From Actinomycetota bacterium (lineage in GTDB: Bacteria; Actinomycetota; Thermoleophilia; Solirubrobacterales; 70-9): a DNA stretch of 64,000 bases. Below are positions 33,061 to 41,966 of this stretch, in pieces. The first letter of the stretch is position 1. The number at the start of each line of letters is the position of its first letter. The position numbers and the translations under genes are program-made. Location: the NCBI GenBank assembly GCA_018268675.1, contig JAFDWB010000005.1:62001-126000 (forward strand). The letters are read 5' to 3'. The notes beneath the pieces are model-generated. The model searched no databases and was not told the DNA's origin. It saw only the letters and a program-made list of their open reading frames with translations.

Positions 33061-33663
33061 GTGCTGGACCAGGCCCTCCGCCCGAGGCTCGCTCCGCTGC
33101 TCGATCATGGCGCCGCCCGCCTCGAGCGCCTCGGGCTGCGGGCCGGGGCGGTGACCGGGGCCGGCCTCGCGGTCGGGATCGGCGCCTGCGTCGCCGCCGC
33201 GCTCGGCGCCTGGACCCTCGCCCTCGTCCTCTGGCTCCTCAACCGCACGCTCGACGGACTCGACGGACCCCTCGCCCGGCGCACGGGAGCGGGCGCCCTC
33301 GGCGGCCTGCTCGACTTCGTGGCCGACTTCGTCGTCTACTCGGGCTTCGTCGTCGGCGTCGCGATCGCCGAGCCCGATGCGCGGCTCGCCTGCGTCATCC
33401 TGCTGGCGACCTACCTGGTCAACAACGTGGCGCTGCTCTCCTTCTCCTCGCTGGTCGAGCGCCTCGACCTGAGCTACGGCGACGAGCGCTCGCTCCGCTT
33501 CACCTCCGGCCTGGCGGAGGGCACCGAGACGATCGTCGTCTACGTGCTGTTCTGCCTGTTCCCCGGCGCGGCGGAGGAGATCGCGTGGGGCTTCGCCGGG
33601 CTCGTCGCCCTGACCGCCATGCAGCGCCTGGCCCTCGCGGTCAGGGTGCTCGGCGGGCGGTGA
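33061..33663 (+). CDS. CDP-alcohol phosphatidyltransferase family protein
   Basis: A 200-residue integral membrane protein with the family motif DGPLARRTGAGALGGLLDFVADF, that is D-G-x2-A-R-x8-G-x3-D-x3-D, which binds metal and the CDP-alcohol. Several hydrophobic spans follow. It would join a CDP-activated lipid to an alcohol, or the reverse. It starts 9 bp after the methyltransferase gene, so co-transcription is likely. The alcohol (glycerol phosphate, inositol phosphate or other) is not predictable from sequence alone. Confidence 0.82.
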   Translation: MLDQALRPRLAPLLDHGAARLERLGLRAGAVTGAGLAVGIGACVAAALGAWTLALVLWLLNRTLDGLDGPLARRTGAGALGGLLDFVADFVVYSGFVVGVAIAEPDARLACVILLATYLVNNVALLSFSSLVERLDLSYGDERSLRFTSGLAEGTETIVVYVLFCLFPGAAEEIAWGFAGLVALTAMQRLALAVRVLGGR

Positions 33664-33676
33664 TCCTGACCGTCGC

Positions 33677-33705
33677 TGAATCGTCCACCCGCTTTCTGGG
33701 TCAAT
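33677..33705 (+). promoter_or_regulatory. Regulon promoter site 2
   Basis: TGAATCGT, 13 bases, GGGTCAAT upstream of the YnjB-like gene. An ATG at 33704 overlaps the -10 part and so cannot be the real start; starts at 33716 or 33755 remain. Confidence 0.75.
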
Positions 33706-33754
33706 GACAGGGCGCATGAAAGAGGCAGACGCGACGAGAACGAGAGCACCGCGC

Positions 33755-34912
33755 ATGCGGTCGCTGGTGGCCTCGATAGCCCTGGCCGTGGTGCTTGCCG
33801 GCTGCGGCACCGCCACGTCCTCAGCCCCGTCTCCGACCGCCTCCAACTGGTCTCAGGTCCTTGCCGAGGCGAAGGGGCAGACCGTCAACTGGTGGCTCTA
33901 CGGAGGGGACGCGGCGACCAACGCCTTCGTCGAAGACTACGTCGCGCCCGCCGCGGCCAAGCTCGGGGTCACGGTCAAGCGGGTGCCGGTGAGCGACACC
34001 GTGGACGCGGTCGACCGCGTCGTCGCCGAGCGCCGGGCCGGAGAGACCTCCGGAGGCGCGGTCGACCTGATCTGGATCAACGGCGAAAACTTCGTCGAAG
34101 GCAAGGAAGCGGGGCTGTGGCTGAGAAACTGGGCGCAGAAGCTGCCGAACTCACGCTACGTCGATTGGAGCTCGCCGATCATCAACCGCGACTTCCAGGT
34201 GCCGGTGGAAGGCCAGGAGTCCCCCTGGCAGGGGGCCGCCTTCATCTACGGCTACGACTCGGCCGCGGTCGCCTCACCGCCGAGGAGCTTCCCGGCGCTT
34301 CTCGCCTGGGCGAAGGCCCATCCGGGTCGCTTCACCTATCCGGCGCCACCGGACTTCACCGGGGCGGCGTTCGTGCGCCAGGTGATCCAACGCCTCGGCG
34401 GTGTCGCGAAGGGGCTCAGGTTCCTACGGGAACTGAAGCCGTATCAGTTCGAAGGCGGGACCCAGTTCCCGACCTCGATCGACGAACTCGACCAGCTCTT
34501 CGCCAACGGCCAGGTCGACTTCGACATGAGCTACAACGCCAGCTTCCTCAACCTCGGCGTGAAGAAGGGCGAGTTCCCGCCGACGGTGCGGCCGTTCCTG
34601 ATCGGCGGCGCGCTCGAGAACACCTCCTACGTGACCATCCCCGCGGACGCCGCGCATGTCGCCGGGGCCGAGGTGGTGGCCAACCTCCTGCTCGACCCAC
34701 GGCTGCAGGCGAAGATGGCCGACCCGGCGGTGCTCGGCACGCCCTCGGTCCTCGACCCGGCCCGGCTTCCCGCGGCCCGGGCGGCCGCCCTGCGAGGAGC
34801 CGCCTCGCGCAGCCCCTACCTGCTCACCGACCTCGGCAGGCCGCTCGGGGAGCTGCCGGCGACGCGGGACGTGCCGATCGAAGAAGCATGGAAGCGCGAA
34901 GTGCTCCGCTAG
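33755..34912 (+). CDS. YnjB-like ABC transporter substrate-binding lipoprotein
   Basis: A 385-residue lipoprotein (MRSLVASIALAVVLAGCG, lipobox Cys) similar to E. coli YnjB: QTVNWWLYGGDAATNAF, DTVDAVDRVVAERRAG, VDLIWINGENFVEGKEAGL and WAQKLPNSRYVDW are the shared segments. It would bind a solute outside the membrane for the adjacent ATPase and two permeases. The YnjBCD substrate is unknown; thiamine-like and metal-related ligands have been proposed for related proteins. I prefer ATG 33755 because it gives a standard signal peptide; ATG 33716 is only 10 bases from the -10 element and would give a leaderless product with a longer n-region. Regulon site 2 controls it. Confidence 0.85.
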   Translation: MRSLVASIALAVVLAGCGTATSSAPSPTASNWSQVLAEAKGQTVNWWLYGGDAATNAFVEDYVAPAAAKLGVTVKRVPVSDTVDAVDRVVAERRAGETSGGAVDLIWINGENFVEGKEAGLWLRNWAQKLPNSRYVDWSSPIINRDFQVPVEGQESPWQGAAFIYGYDSAAVASPPRSFPALLAWAKAHPGRFTYPAPPDFTGAAFVRQVIQRLGGVAKGLRFLRELKPYQFEGGTQFPTSIDELDQLFANGQVDFDMSYNASFLNLGVKKGEFPPTVRPFLIGGALENTSYVTIPADAAHVAGAEVVANLLLDPRLQAKMADPAVLGTPSVLDPARLPAARAAALRGAASRSPYLLTDLGRPLGELPATRDVPIEEAWKREVLR

Positions 34913-35979
34913 GCGGCCTCGGCTGCCGTGGGCTGGTCGCCGCCCCCGGCGGGTCGCCGGTGCTGCGGGGCGTCGACCTGGACGTCCCGGCCGGGACGCG
35001 GACCGTGCTCGTCGGGCCCTCCGGCGCCGGGAAGACGACGCTGCTGCGGGCGATCTGCGGCCTGCAGGCGATCGAGGCGGGCTCGATCGAGCTGGGCGGG
35101 CGCCGCATCGACCGGCTGCCCGCGTATCGCCGTCGCTGCGCCGTCGTCTTCCAGGAGCCGCGGCTCCTGCCGCACCTCGACGTCGGCGAGAACGTGGCGT
35201 TCGCGCTGCGCGCGGCGGGCGCCCGCCGCGCGGAGCGCCGCGCCCGCGCCCGCGCCCTGCTCACCGAGGTCGGCCTGGACGGCTTCGAGCGGCGGGCGGC
35301 CGACCGGCTCTCCGGCGGCGAGCAGCAGCGAGTCTCTCTCGCCCGCGCCCTCTGCGCGGAACCCGACATCCTCTTGCTGGACGAGCCGATCTCGGCCGTC
35401 GACGCCAACCGCCGTGAGGAGCTGCGCGAGCTGATCGCGAGGCTGCAGGGAGAGCGGGGGCTGACCACCCTCTTCGTCACCCACGACCGCGCCGAGGCGG
35501 CCCAGATGGGCGAGCGCGTCGCGCTCATGCTCGAGGGGCGGATCGTGCAGGAGGACGAGCCGGCGGCGCTCTTCCAGCGCCCCGCCTCGCCGGTGGTCGC
35601 CCGCTTCTTCGGCTCGGCCAACGTCCTCCGCGGCCAGGTGCGCGACGGGCGGATGTCGCTCGGGGGTGTCGAGGTGCCGGTCCCCGGGCCCGACGGCGAG
35701 GCCTGCGTGACGATCAGGCCCGAGCGGGTCCGCCTCGACCCCGCGGGACCGCTCGAGCTCCGGGTGGGCGAGGCGGCCTACACCGGCACCTGGGTGAGGC
35801 TCCGCCTGCGCGGCGAGGGCCTCGGCCTCGAGGCGATGGTCCCCCCGTCGCAGGCCCCGGCGGCGGGCGAGCTGGTGGGGGTCGCCCTGCCGCTGGAGGA
35901 GATCTGGCGGATACCGGACTTCGAGGCCGTGCCGGAGGAAGGCCGCCGCGCGGGCGTCCGGCCGCGGGGCGGGTCATGA
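34888..35979 (+). CDS. ABC transporter ATPase, YnjD-like
   Basis: A 363-residue ABC ATPase: Walker A GPSGAGKTTLL, Q-loop FQEPRLLPHLDV, signature LSGGEQQRVSLARAL, Walker B ILLLDEPISAVD and switch His THDRAEA. A C-terminal TOBE-like beta domain (about residues 245-360; ITIRPERVRL-type segment CVTIRPERVRLDP) is typical of importer ATPases for anions, polyamines or sugars. The ATG at 34888 lies inside the end of the binding-protein gene (25-bp overlap), and its stop overlaps the permease by 4 bp. Confidence 0.88.
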   Translation: MEARSAPLGGLGCRGLVAAPGGSPVLRGVDLDVPAGTRTVLVGPSGAGKTTLLRAICGLQAIEAGSIELGGRRIDRLPAYRRRCAVVFQEPRLLPHLDVGENVAFALRAAGARRAERRARARALLTEVGLDGFERRAADRLSGGEQQRVSLARALCAEPDILLLDEPISAVDANRREELRELIARLQGERGLTTLFVTHDRAEAAQMGERVALMLEGRIVQEDEPAALFQRPASPVVARFFGSANVLRGQVRDGRMSLGGVEVPVPGPDGEACVTIRPERVRLDPAGPLELRVGEAAYTGTWVRLRLRGEGLGLEAMVPPSQAPAAGELVGVALPLEEIWRIPDFEAVPEEGRRAGVRPRGGS

Positions 35980-36830
35980 GGTCGGCGGCCGCGACGGCGC
36001 GGGGCGCCACCCGCCGCGTCCCGCCCGACCTCCTGCGCCTGGCACCGGCTCTGCTGGTGACGACGCTCCTCTTCGGGGGAGCCCTCCTCGGCGCCCTCAA
36101 ACAGAGCGTCGAGCCGCCTCTCGGCGGCGGGCCCTCGACCTGGTCGCTCGCCTCCTGGCGGGCGGTCTTCGCGGACCCGACCTTCCTCGACGCCCTCTGG
36201 TTCTCGATCCGCCTGGCGGTGATCTCGAGCCTCGCCGCGGCGCTCATCGCCCTGGTGCTCGCCACCCTGCTGCGCTCCCGCGGCCCCGCCCTGAAGACGA
36301 CCTTCTCGCTGCCCGTGACGGTCCCGCACCTGATCGTCGCGGTCCTCGCCGTCGCCTGGCTCGCCCCGGGCGGGATCGCCGAGCGGGCCCTCGGGAGCCT
36401 GCCGATCGGGGTCGTCCACGCGCAGTCGGGGCTGGGGATAGTCCTCGTCTACGTCTACAAGGAGACCCCCTTCCTCGTCCTCCTGCTGCTCTCGGTCATG
36501 GGGCGGACCCTGCGCCGGCGGGAGGAGGCGAGCGCCGTGCTCGGGGCCTCTCCTTCCCAGGTCCTCCGTTGGGTCGTCTGGCCGGCGGTCCGCCGCCCGC
36601 TCGCGGTCGGCTCGATGATCGTCGGCGCCTTCGTCCTCGGCGCCTTCGAGGTGCCGCTCGTGCTCGGGCCCAACTACCCGCCCACCCTCGCCACCTACGC
36701 TTACCAGGCGACCCAGACGAGCCCCCTCTCCGGTCAGGGGAAGGCGGCGGCGAGCCTGCTCGTCGCGGCGGCGGCGGCGATCGCCCTGGGCCTCGCCGCG
36801 CTGGCCCTGGCACGGACCGAAGATGGTTGA
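35976..36830 (+). CDS. ABC transporter permease 1, YnjC-like
   Basis: A 284-residue permease with six predicted membrane helices and the cytoplasmic coupling segment EEASAVLGASPSQVLRWVVWPAVRRPLA, the EAA loop of BPD-type importers. A 4-bp overlap joins it to the ATPase gene, and the second permease starts 8 bp before its stop. YnjC in E. coli is a single fused permease; here the two halves are separate genes. Confidence 0.85.
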   Translation: MRSAAATARGATRRVPPDLLRLAPALLVTTLLFGGALLGALKQSVEPPLGGGPSTWSLASWRAVFADPTFLDALWFSIRLAVISSLAAALIALVLATLLRSRGPALKTTFSLPVTVPHLIVAVLAVAWLAPGGIAERALGSLPIGVVHAQSGLGIVLVYVYKETPFLVLLLLSVMGRTLRRREEASAVLGASPSQVLRWVVWPAVRRPLAVGSMIVGAFVLGAFEVPLVLGPNYPPTLATYAYQATQTSPLSGQGKAAASLLVAAAAAIALGLAALALARTEDG

Positions 36831-37593
36831 GCGGCGCCTGCCGAGGACCGTCGGGACCGTCGCGGTCCTCCTCTTCGCGGCGCCGCTGGCGGTGCTGGTG
36901 GTGCAGGCCTTCGCCGAGGTCTGGCGCTACCCGGCGCTGCTGCCCCAGCGCTGGGGCCTGCGCGGCTTCGAGGTCGCCTTCGAAGGCGACCAGGCCCTGC
37001 AGGCGACGCTCGACTCGTTCGAGGTCGCCCTGATCAGCACCGCCGCCGCGATCCTCCTCGCCTGGCCGGCGGCCCGGGCCCTCGCGCGGGGCCCGGCGCG
37101 CCTGCGCACGGCGGCGATCGTCTTCCTCGCGCTGCCATTGCTGGTACCGCCGCTCGCCACCGGCACCGGCCTGGCCGAGTGGTTCATCCGCCTCGGTCTG
37201 GCCGACACCCGGGTCGGGGTCGCCCTCGCCCACCTCACCGTCGTCCTCCCCTACGTCCTGCTGGTCCTGATCCCGGGCTTCAATCCGCGCCTCCGCGAGC
37301 TGGAGGAGATGGCCGCCAGCCTCGGGATGGGCCCGGTCCGGCGCCTCGTCTCGGTGACCCTGCCGGGGATCCGCGCCGTGCTCGCTGCCGCGGCGCTGCT
37401 CGGCTTCCTCGTCTCCTGGAGCCAGTATGGCAGCTCGCTGGCGGTCGGCGGCGGGCTGCCGATGCTGCCGCTCACCCTGCTCCCCTTCGTCGGCTCGGAC
37501 CCCAACGTCGCCGCCGCCCTCTCGCTGCTCTTCCTGGCGCCCGCCGTCCTCGCCCTGCTGCTCGCCTCGCGTGCGGCCCGGGAGGCCCTGTGA
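36823..37593 (+). CDS. ABC transporter permease 2, YnjC-like
   Basis: A 256-residue permease with about six helices and an EAA loop (ELEEMAASLGMGPVRRLVSVTLPGIRAVLA). It pairs with the upstream permease to form the channel. The ATG at 36823 overlaps the first permease by 8 bp and the stop overlaps the downstream reductase by 4 bp (GTGA), so transporter and reductase are one translational unit. Confidence 0.85.
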   Translation: MVERRLPRTVGTVAVLLFAAPLAVLVVQAFAEVWRYPALLPQRWGLRGFEVAFEGDQALQATLDSFEVALISTAAAILLAWPAARALARGPARLRTAAIVFLALPLLVPPLATGTGLAEWFIRLGLADTRVGVALAHLTVVLPYVLLVLIPGFNPRLRELEEMAASLGMGPVRRLVSVTLPGIRAVLAAAALLGFLVSWSQYGSSLAVGGGLPMLPLTLLPFVGSDPNVAAALSLLFLAPAVLALLLASRAAREAL

Positions 37594-39044
37594 GGCGGCG
37601 GATCGACGGCTACGACCTCGTCGTCCTCGGCGGCGGCACCGGCGGGCTGGTCTCCGCGCTGATCGCCGCCGGGGTCGGGGCCCGCGTCGCCCTGGTCGAG
37701 CGCGACCGCACCGGAGGCGACTGCCTCTGGACCGGCTGCGTGCCCAGCAAGAGCCTCCTCGCCGCCGCCGGCCTCGCCCACCGCATGCGCCACGCCGACG
37801 CCGTCGGCCTCGCGCCGGTCGAGCCCGCGATCGACTTCTCTCGCGTCATGGGGCACGTCAGGAGTGCGATCGGCGCGATCGAGCAGCAGGACTCGCCGGG
37901 GCGACTGCGCGCCGCCGGGGTCGAGGTGATCGCCGGGGAGGGTCGCTTCTCCGGCCCCGGCCAGCTCGAGGTCGGGGGTCGCCTGCTGCGCTTCCGCGCC
38001 GCGATAATCGCCACCGGCTCGGAGCCGCGACTGCCCACGCTCGAGGGACTGGCGGCGGCGGGCCCGCTCACCAGCGACACGATCTGGGATCTGGACGGGC
38101 TCCCCGCCCGGCTCGTCGTCCTCGGCGGCGGGCCGGTCGCATGCGAGCTCGGGCAGGCGTTCGGACGGCTCGGCTCGCGGGTGACGATCGTCGAGCAGGC
38201 CGCGCGGCTCCTGACCAGGGAGGAGCCACGGGCGGGCGACCTGGTCGCGACGAGACTCGCCGCGGAGGGTGCCGACGTCCGGCTCGGCGCCCACGCGGTC
38301 GCGGTCGAGGACGGCGCGCTCGTCCTCGCCGACGGACACCGGATCCCCTTCGACCGCCTGCTCGTCGCGGTCGGGCGCTCGCCGCGGAGCGTGGGCCTCG
38401 GGCTCGAGACCGTGGGCGTCGCGCTCGACGGCGAGGGCGCGGTCGAGGTCGACCGGAGGCTGCGGACCAGCGCCCGAGGCATCTACGCGGTCGGCGACGT
38501 CACCGGTCTCCTGCCGTTCACCCACGTGGCCGCCCACCACGCGCGGGTGGCCACGCCCAACGCCCTCTTCCACGCCCGCACCCGCGTCGGCGAGGCGCTG
38601 CCGTGGGCCACCTTCACCGACCCCGAGGTCGGCCGTGTCGGGCTGACCGAGGAGCAGGCGCGGCACCGCTGGGGCGCCAAGGCGGTGGTCGTCGAATCCG
38701 ACCACGGGCCCGACCGGGCGATCACCGCCGGCGAGCCGGGTGGCTTCGTGAAGCTCGTCGGCGATCCTCGGGGCACCCTCGTGGGAGCGACGGTGGTGGG
38801 ACCCGCCGCCGGCGAGACCGTGGCCGGGCTAGCCGTCCTGCTGGCGCGGCGGGCGAGGATCGAGGATGTCTCCCGCACGGTGCAGCCCTACCCGACCTTC
38901 TCCGAAGCGCCGGCCCGGGCGGCCGACGCCCACCTCGCCTCGCGTTACTCCAGGCGTCCGATCAGGGCGCTCTCGCGGGCCGCGCTCGCTCTGCTCCGCC
39001 GGGTCGATCGGCCGCGATCGGAGAATCCGCCGGAGGGCCGGTAG
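37590..39044 (+). CDS. Mercuric-reductase-like FAD disulfide reductase
   Basis: A 484-residue flavoprotein beginning with GTG. FAD motif GGGTGGLVSALIAA, redox pair in GGDCLWTGCVPSKSLL (Cys 45 and 50), NAD(P) motif GGGPVACELGQAFGRLGS, GDVTGLLPFTHVAAHHA and C-terminal VQPYPTFSEAP. The C-terminal His is replaced by Tyr, as in mercuric reductases, but the MerA C-terminal Cys pair and the MerR-type N-terminal metal domain are absent. It is the last gene of the YnjBCD-like operon, so it probably reduces something the transporter imports. A short Arg-rich tail ends the protein. Confidence 0.86.
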   Translation: MRRRIDGYDLVVLGGGTGGLVSALIAAGVGARVALVERDRTGGDCLWTGCVPSKSLLAAAGLAHRMRHADAVGLAPVEPAIDFSRVMGHVRSAIGAIEQQDSPGRLRAAGVEVIAGEGRFSGPGQLEVGGRLLRFRAAIIATGSEPRLPTLEGLAAAGPLTSDTIWDLDGLPARLVVLGGGPVACELGQAFGRLGSRVTIVEQAARLLTREEPRAGDLVATRLAAEGADVRLGAHAVAVEDGALVLADGHRIPFDRLLVAVGRSPRSVGLGLETVGVALDGEGAVEVDRRLRTSARGIYAVGDVTGLLPFTHVAAHHARVATPNALFHARTRVGEALPWATFTDPEVGRVGLTEEQARHRWGAKAVVVESDHGPDRAITAGEPGGFVKLVGDPRGTLVGATVVGPAAGETVAGLAVLLARRARIEDVSRTVQPYPTFSEAPARAADAHLASRYSRRPIRALSRAALALLRRVDRPRSENPPEGR

Positions 39045-39140
39045 GTCCCGCCGCCGACCATCGCCCTGAATCGGTCGACGGATCCGGGTCCAAGCTCGCC
39101 ATGCGCAAGGTGGGGGCGCAGGCTCCTTCAGCGCCAGGCG

Positions 39141-39169
39141 TGAATCGAATGGCCGCCGCCACGGTCAGA
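39141..39169 (+). promoter_or_regulatory. Regulon promoter site 3
   Basis: TGAATCGA, 13 bases, CGGTCAGA. It is 36 bases ahead of ATG 39206, which has an AGAGGAGGG ribosome site. Confidence 0.7.
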
Positions 39170-39205
39170 TGACCCAATGCAGGCGACAAGAGGAGGGAAG
39201 AAAAG

Positions 39206-40051
39206 ATGACCGCAGGGGCGACTGATCCGCGCCGGGAGGCGCGTGGACCGGACATGATGGCGATGGCCGGACGTGTGGGTGTCGGGGGCGCTATCGCCGG
39301 CCTCCTCGGCGGTGCCGTGATGATCGCCCTGATGGTGGTCGTGATGGGCGCCGAAGGAAGTGGCTACGCGACCCCGTTGAATCTCGGCATCCCCGCCTTC
39401 GCGAAGACGATCACGCCGCCGCTGAGCATGCTGCCGACGATGATGGGTGCGATGGGGATCCACCTGCCGCCGGAAACGATGGCGCAGTTGAAACCGGCGC
39501 TCGCCTCCGGCCACATTCCGCCGGCGATGATGAGCCAGATGGGCGAAATGCTGATGGGCATGCACATGTCCCCGGACAAGGTCCACCAGATAAGCGATCT
39601 CATGGCCGGGCACGCGTCCAACAGCACGATGGCCGATCTGCTCTCCGAAATGAGCCCGGCCGGCCGCCACGAAGTGATGGACGCTATGCCGGTCACGGGG
39701 GGCAACATGCTGCTCGGGGCGATCACCCACTTCGTCCTCGCGCTCCTCCTGGGCGTCCTGTTCGCGATGATGATCATCGGGGTCGGCATCGAGCGCCTCT
39801 CGATCGCGGCGCTCCGCACCCCCGCCGGCATCATCGCGACCAGCGTGCTCGGCGGGGCGGTGGTCTACGCGGTCAACCGGTGGATCATCCTGCCCGCGAT
39901 CGACCCGATGATGCGGCTGGTGCCGGAGGGGTGGTTCTTCGTCGCCCACCTGCTCTTCGGCCTCGTGGTCGGGATCGGCATCGCGATGATCGCCTCGCGT
40001 GAGGGGCTGCTGAAGGGCGAGGCCTCCGCCACCCAGCCCGCCGCCTCGTGA
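39206..40051 (+). CDS. Methionine-rich integral membrane protein
   Basis: A 281-residue membrane protein. A hydrophobic hairpin near residues 25-50 is followed by a soluble loop (about 60-160) very rich in Met (PPAMMSQMGEMLMGMHMSPD and similar), then three to four helices and a short tail. Met-rich external loops bind Cu(I) or Ag(I) and resist oxidation by acting as Met scavengers, so a copper or oxidant role is plausible. It is monocistronic under regulon site 3. I do not recognise a family. Confidence 0.72.
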   Translation: MTAGATDPRREARGPDMMAMAGRVGVGGAIAGLLGGAVMIALMVVVMGAEGSGYATPLNLGIPAFAKTITPPLSMLPTMMGAMGIHLPPETMAQLKPALASGHIPPAMMSQMGEMLMGMHMSPDKVHQISDLMAGHASNSTMADLLSEMSPAGRHEVMDAMPVTGGNMLLGAITHFVLALLLGVLFAMMIIGVGIERLSIAALRTPAGIIATSVLGGAVVYAVNRWIILPAIDPMMRLVPEGWFFVAHLLFGLVVGIGIAMIASREGLLKGEASATQPAAS

Positions 40052-40189
40052 CGGAGGAGGTCGACCCCCGGTGCGCGCTCTCGCCGTGGCGCACCGGTGC
40101 CGACCTCTGCCGGGACGGGATGATCGACCGGTGTCCCGGGAGACGAGAAGCCGGCGCTGGTCCTCGATGGTCGGCACGGAGGCCTGAGC

Positions 40190-41164
40190 ATGGGGAAGAT
40201 CCTCATCGCCGGCATGGCCGCGATGCTGATCTGCATCTTCCTCGGCCCCAAGTTCATCGAATACCTGCGGGTGCGCGAGTTCGGGCAGCACATCCGCGAG
40301 GACGGGCCGCAGGGGCACCACGCCAAGGCCGGCACCCCGACGATGGGCGGGCTGATCATCTTCGCCTCGATCTGCGTCCCCTACCTGGTCCTCTCCGACC
40401 GCGACGCGCAGAGCCTGACCGTCTTCGGCGTCGCGCTCGGCTGCGCCGCGATCGGCTTCGCCGACGACTACATAAAGATCGTCAAACGGCGCTCGCTGGG
40501 GCTCTCGGCGCGCTGGAAGATCCTCTTCCAGATCCTCCTGGCGCTGGTCCTCTGGTGGGTCGCCCGCCACGAGGTCGGGCTCGAACCGATCCTCTACTTC
40601 CGGATCGGCGGCGGGCAGATCGACCTCGGCCCGGTCCTTTACCTCGTCCTCGTCTTCGGCGTCCTCGCCGGCACCTCGAACGGGGTCAACCTGACCGACG
40701 GCCTCGACGGCCTCGCCGCCGGCTCCTGCGCCATCGTCCTCCTCACCTACACCGCGATCTCCTTCGTCGCCAACCAGCAGCGGGACCTGGCGCTGCTCTC
40801 GGCCTGCCTGGTCGGCGCCTGCATCGGCTTCCTCTGGTTCAACTCCTTCCCGGCCTCGATCTTCATGGGGGACACCGGCTCGCTCGGTCTGGGCGGGGCG
40901 ATCGGGGCGCTGGCGGTGATGACCCAGACCGAGGTGCTGCTGCTGATCATCGGCGGCATCTTCGTGATCGAGGCGCTCTCGGTCGCGGTCCAGGTCTTCT
41001 CCTTCAAAGCCTTCCGCCGCCGCGTCTTCCTGATGGCGCCGCTGCACCACCACTTCGAGATGATGGCCTGGTCGGAGACGAAGATCATGCTGCGCTTCTG
41101 GATCATCGCCGCCGTCTGCTCGGGGATCGGCTTCACGCTCTACCAGCATTCGATCGGGAGGTAG
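40190..41164 (+). CDS. mraY: Phospho-N-acetylmuramoyl-pentapeptide-transferase
   Basis: A 324-residue enzyme that links UDP-MurNAc-pentapeptide to undecaprenyl phosphate to make lipid I at the inner membrane. MraY motifs are present: HHAKAGTPTMGGLIIF, GFADDYIKIVKRRSLGL (catalytic Asp pair), NLTDGLDGLAAGS, FMGDTGSLGLGGAIGAL and APLHHHFE. Ten membrane segments fit. It is alone, without murF, murD, ftsW or murG, so it is either the only copy displaced from the dcw cluster or an extra, possibly specialised or inhibitor-resistant copy. Met start 40190 follows a GGAGG-like CGGAGGCC. Confidence 0.93.
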   Translation: MGKILIAGMAAMLICIFLGPKFIEYLRVREFGQHIREDGPQGHHAKAGTPTMGGLIIFASICVPYLVLSDRDAQSLTVFGVALGCAAIGFADDYIKIVKRRSLGLSARWKILFQILLALVLWWVARHEVGLEPILYFRIGGGQIDLGPVLYLVLVFGVLAGTSNGVNLTDGLDGLAAGSCAIVLLTYTAISFVANQQRDLALLSACLVGACIGFLWFNSFPASIFMGDTGSLGLGGAIGALAVMTQTEVLLLIIGGIFVIEALSVAVQVFSFKAFRRRVFLMAPLHHHFEMMAWSETKIMLRFWIIAAVCSGIGFTLYQHSIGR

Positions 41165-41166
41165 GG

Positions 41167-41180
41167 CCGGCGGCCGCCGG
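41167..41180. terminator. GC palindrome between convergent genes
   Basis: CCGGCGGCCGCCGG lies between mraY and the convergent ABC-2 permease gene. It could form a stem that ends both transcripts, but the loop would be tiny and there is no U-tract. Confidence 0.3.
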
Positions 41181-41189
41181 GGCCGGGTC

Positions 41190-41966
41190 TCAAGCCCCGT
41201 CCTCCACGAGCCGGTAGCTGCGGACCGCTAGCGCCAGCGCGATCCCCAGCCAGGCGAGCGAGAGCAACAGCAGCCGCGGGAAGTCTCCGCCGAGGTCGCC
41301 GGCAACCGCCTGGCGGAAGGCCTCGATCGGGGCCGCGAAAGGGACCGCATAGGGGGCGATCTCGGGCAGCGGGCCCGGCAGTCCTTGCAGCGGGTACTGG
41401 ACCCCGGCGAGCAGGATGACCGGCGTGAACAGGGCGATGTTGAGCTGGTTGGCGGCCTCGGGGTTGCCGGCGACGCCCGCGATCGCGAACCCGAATGCGG
41501 TCCCGGTCAGCACCGCGGTCGCGATGACCGGGAAGATCCAGAGGAGATCGGCGGTGTAGGTGACGCTTGCGCCGACGGCGACGGCCGCGGCGAGGAAGGC
41601 GACCGTCTGCAGCAGGGCGACCACGAGCCGGACCATCACCTGCGCGGCGATGAACGCCGACGCCGAGATCGGGGTGGCGGCGATCCGCTTCAGCACCCCC
41701 TCGGCCCGGTAGCCGGACGCCGTCCCGACGACCCCGTCCTGGTGGAAGTGTGCGCCGAGGAAGGCGGCGTACCCGAGCGCGGTGAAGGTTAGGAAGCCGA
41801 CCGCCCCGGCGCCGCCGGGGAGGCCGAACCGCAGGTGCCGGACGAGGGCGAGAATCGCCAGCAGGATGAACGGGCTGGCGACCGCGAACCAGACCGTGTC
41901 GAGCGAGCGGTAGAACATCTTCGCGCTGGCGAGGACGAGGGGACGCACCTGGGCCATCGCGCTCAC
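41190..41966 (-). CDS. ABC-2 type exporter permease B
   Basis: A 258-residue permease with six predicted spans: SPFILLAILALVRHLRF near the start, LKRIAATPISASAFIAAQVM, and PLQGLPGPLPEIAPYAVPFA in the loop before the last helix. The sequence parallels the adjacent permease (same KR-AATPIS-FI segment), so the pair arose by duplication and likely forms a heterodimer. Start 41966 overlaps the upstream permease stop by 4 bp. Confidence 0.86.
   Translation of the reverse strand: MSAMAQVRPLVLASAKMFYRSLDTVWFAVASPFILLAILALVRHLRFGLPGGAGAVGFLTFTALGYAAFLGAHFHQDGVVGTASGYRAEGVLKRIAATPISASAFIAAQVMVRLVVALLQTVAFLAAAVAVGASVTYTADLLWIFPVIATAVLTGTAFGFAIAGVAGNPEAANQLNIALFTPVILLAGVQYPLQGLPGPLPEIAPYAVPFAAPIEAFRQAVAGDLGGDFPRLLLLSLAWLGIALALAVRSYRLVEDGA

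Noticed and set aside
33704-34912. ATG 33704 as start of the YnjB-like gene
   Set aside because: It overlaps the -10 part of the promoter, so it would not be in the transcript.
39067-39086. Another TGAATCGG...GGGTCCAA upstream of the Met-rich gene
   Set aside because: The spacer is 11 bases instead of 13, and a 13-base site lies closer to the gene; it may be a decayed site but I do not count it.
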